A stretch of 64,000 nt of DNA from Myrica gale (taxonomy: Eukaryota; Streptophyta; Magnoliopsida; Fagales; Myricaceae), in NCBI GenBank assembly GCA_963930655.1, contig OZ005620.1, forward strand, positions 8,013,001 through 8,077,000. The letters run 5' to 3'. How positions within the stretch are numbered: the first letter of the stretch is position 1; each line of letters starts with the position of its first letter. The notes beneath the pieces were generated by a model. It worked only from the letters and a program-made list of their open reading frames with translations, was not told where the DNA came from and made no database searches. The position numbers and the translations under genes are program-made. This document shows positions 63,111 to 64,000 of this stretch, piece by piece.

Positions 63111-64000
63111 TTTCCACCATTCGATCGGTAGTTAAACGCCCAGCTATTAATAGATCGTCAATATTAAAAATATGTAATGTCGATCGATCAGTAAAGTCAT
63201 CGATCGATCGTCAATATTAAAAATATGTAATGCTGATTGATCTGTAAAGTCATCGATCGATCGTCACAATTATATCGATCGATCAGTGACGTAGTCAGTG
63301 ATCAATCGCTTTAATCACCGACCGATCGGCTTTTGTTAAGACGATTGATCACTAATAAATTACAATTGATCGTCATTACAATAGCGATCGATCGTCTATT
63401 TCTTACAATTCTATCGGTAAAAATGGCTGATCAATCGCCAATAATTCACCGATCGATCGTATAACCGATCCATCACAAATTCACCGATCGACCGTTTATA
63501 CCGATCAATCGCTAGTTTAACCGATCCATCACTAAGTCAAGTACGATCTACATTTAGTGACGAAAAAAATCCGTCACTAAAAACTTTTCGTGACAAAATT
63601 CGGGTTTCGTCACGAAATACCTTTTGTGACGCTCTTACACTGACGAAGCTGGTGACAAAAAAATTTCGTCTTTAATACTTTTAGTGACGAAATTTTGACT
63701 TTTAGTGACAAAAACTTTTGTCACTAAAAGTCATTTCTATAATGTGACAATGGCTCCCCACAAAGTGGCAGTGTGTAATTGACAACATTAAGGTCCAGAG
63801 TGAAATTCCACCACAACACGGTAGTTTAAAGACGTCAACTGCAGTTTGTCGGAGCATGACAAACCAGGCATGAAAAGTTGAAAACCAAAAGAAAACAAGG
63901 AGAGCAGTTCTAAAAACTTTTTTTTCTTTCTTCGAAATGGATGGGAAATCAACCAGAAAGAGAATCAACAGAAGTAATGTGCAGAGGAATACAACTTATA

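Larger units (their letters stand above)
59947..63746. mobile_element. CACTA-like element packed with CGATCGATCG palindromes
   Basis: The left end is CACTACTAGAAAATTGACTT followed by TTAGTGACGAAA. The right end, read inward, is CACATTATAGAAATGACTTT followed by TTAGTGACAAAA. These are related, slightly decayed CACTA-type inverted termini. Sub-terminal DNA at both ends (59965-60180 and 63550-63740) repeats TTAGTGACGAAA-type motifs in both orientations. Internally, at 60.1-61.7, 61.95-62.1 and 63.1-63.5 kb, I count roughly 28 perfect CGATCGATCG decamers plus many one-base variants. No transposase is present. A 3-bp target duplication is not evident (TGT and ACA flank it), so the edges or the class could be slightly off. 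Confidence 0.7.

Overview
This window is plant nuclear DNA, most likely from a eudicot. The evidence is spliced genes with GT-AG introns, plant-type families (a GTE bromodomain factor, a CLE peptide, mitochondrial malate dehydrogenase, an IPT9-type tRNA isopentenyltransferase), AT-rich intergenic DNA, and many plant transposon families (CACTA, Mutator-like, hAT, L1-type LINE). No bacterial features, tRNA, rRNA or CRISPR were seen.

Layout. 1-8901: the 5' half of a decayed CACTA (En/Spm) element. It carries a TNP2-like transposase pseudogene and a Transposase_24-like second gene, both on the minus strand, and ends at 8901 in a TTTTTTTAGTG terminus with sub-terminal repeats. 9106-9454: a possible small secreted-protein gene. 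9789-11937: a Pack-MULE bounded by a perfect 9-bp target duplication. It carries intron-containing fragments of a sulfate transporter STAS domain and a piece of a second, unrelated gene. 12-18 kb: mostly non-coding, with MITEs and tandem duplications. 18616-18867: a CLE peptide hormone gene. 19-28 kb: repeats, a LINE tail and an LTR-like block at about 22.4-26.9 kb. 28646-29834: a non-autonomous hAT element with a perfect 8-bp duplication, just upstream of a GTE bromodomain/NET gene (30100-32150, plus strand, 4 exons). 35332-39136: mitochondrial malate dehydrogenase (minus strand, 7 exons, 342 aa). Directly upstream is a 3.7-kb MULE (39292-43016) with a perfect 9-bp duplication; its edge is about 155 bp from the MDH start codon. 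45118-58817: an IPT9-type tRNA dimethylallyltransferase (minus strand, 11 exons, 450 aa). Its 5.5-kb intron 9 holds two L1-type LINE copies and one insertion consisting only of a LINE tail, each with its own target duplication. 59947-63746: a CACTA-like element whose interior is packed with the palindromic decamer CGATCGATCG.

The three main host genes (GTE, MDH, IPT9) look intact: all exon phases join without a break. They have unrelated housekeeping or regulatory roles and are not an operon-like unit. The common theme is transposons in promoters and introns. The most unusual structures are the CGATCGATCG-loaded CACTA element, the chimeric Pack-MULE, and the MULE sitting against the MDH promoter. 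All family names come from recognising translated motifs and sequence edges by eye; no database search was run.
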